Below, piece after piece: positions 40,753 through 40,879 of a stretch of DNA of 40,879 nt. The notes beneath the pieces are model-generated. The model was not told where the DNA came from. It made no database searches and saw nothing but the letters and a program-made list of their open reading frames with translations. The position numbers were made by a program, and so were the translations under genes. Source of the stretch: Bacillus multifaciens (GTDB taxonomy: Bacteria > Bacillota > Bacilli > Bacillales > Bacillaceae_G); the NCBI RefSeq assembly GCF_030756675.1, contig NZ_JAVBXD010000040.1, positions 1-40,879 of the forward strand. The letters run 5' to 3'. Numbering within the stretch: the stretch's first letter is position 1; each line of letters begins with the position of its first letter.

Positions 40753-40879
40753 ATGAGGTCAAGAACAAGAATTCCAGCTATTTGTACCTATGTACCTGAA
40801 AAGAAGTTAACAAACTTTGAGCTTGAGCAAATGGTTGAAACAAATAATGAGTGGATTATTCAAAGAACAGGAATTCATG
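40753..40879 (+). CDS. fabH: 3-oxoacyl-ACP synthase III FabH, N-terminal part only
   Basis: The gene runs off the end of the window; 42 residues are visible. They begin [20 protein letters not shown] and continue to [12 protein letters not shown], the characteristic start of FabH, including the conserved N/DEWIxxRTGI. FabH condenses a short acyl-CoA with malonyl-ACP to start fatty acid synthesis, and in Bacillus it accepts branched primers. The active-site cysteine lies beyond the window. AAAGGGTGAG precedes the ATG. It is divergent from fabZ with a FapR operator between. Confidence 0.88.
   Translation, partial: MRSRTRIPAICTYVPEKKLTNFELEQMVETNNEWIIQRTGIH

Noticed and set aside
1-40879. CRISPR array, tRNA, rRNA, prophage or insertion sequence
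   Set aside because: No regularly spaced direct repeats, no cloverleaf sequences that I could see, and no transposase, integrase or phage structural genes.

Overview
The window looks like a chromosomal segment of a Bacillus cereus-group bacterium. The evidence is low GC, strong AAGGAGG-type ribosome binding sites with many TTG/GTG starts, spore-former genes (YfhD, YhjR-like ferritin, YojF/BshB2, YuzF), and at least two repeat families typical of cereus-group intergenic DNA. Several proteins (squalene-hopene cyclase, nucleoside hydrolase, FabH) differ clearly from the B. cereus sensu stricto versions I remember. A distant member such as B. cytotoxicus is therefore possible, but that is inference from memory. 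I see no rRNA, tRNA, CRISPR, prophage or transposase.

Layout. 1-7100: a reverse-oriented repeat, a DUF1294 membrane protein, a second repeat, RarD permease, YuiD-like phosphatase-fold protein, squalene-hopene cyclase, a 50-residue YfhD gene on the minus strand, a FabG-like reductase and a convergent aldehyde dehydrogenase. 7100-9500: yhdT-panF pantothenate/sodium symport pair, then an orphan C-terminal zinc domain of RsgA. 9700-18200: nucleoside hydrolase, beta-lactamase-fold serine hydrolase, ArgH-like lyase, GNAT protein, benzil reductase (minus), ferritin-like protein, Nudix hydrolase, acetate/succinate permease, and a phosphodiester glycosidase (minus). 18200-20670: a cold-shock gene behind a long leader that carries its own terminator, an ERI-1/KapD-type exonuclease, and an 830-base region with no convincing gene.

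20670-27140 is the most unusual part. A small degenerate protein kinase is followed by a tightly coupled operon of PIG-L deacetylase, GT4 glycosyltransferase, ATP-grasp ligase, APH/CotS-like kinase and a second, paralogous GT4. The combination has the logic of bacillithiol synthesis (glycosylate, deacetylate, ligate to the free amine) plus a kinase. It also resembles the CotSA/CotS spore-coat pairing. I cannot name a product.

27140-40879: another repeat copy, a DUF3900-type protein, VanW lipoprotein, GNAT protein, an unknown 157-residue protein, a secreted M36-like metalloprotease, a Bcr/CflA efflux pump with a palindromic operator over its -10, a decayed mgtC, ilvA, a small coiled-coil membrane protein, an ArsB/NhaD permease, yojF-bshB2, a fourth repeat copy, a YuzF-like protein, and a divergent fabZ/fabH pair with a FapR operator between them. 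The fabH gene runs off the end.

Most genes are single transcription units closed by clear intrinsic terminators, many shared by convergent neighbours. The multi-gene units are yhdT-panF, the glycosyltransferase operon, ilvA with its small follower, and yojF-bshB2.
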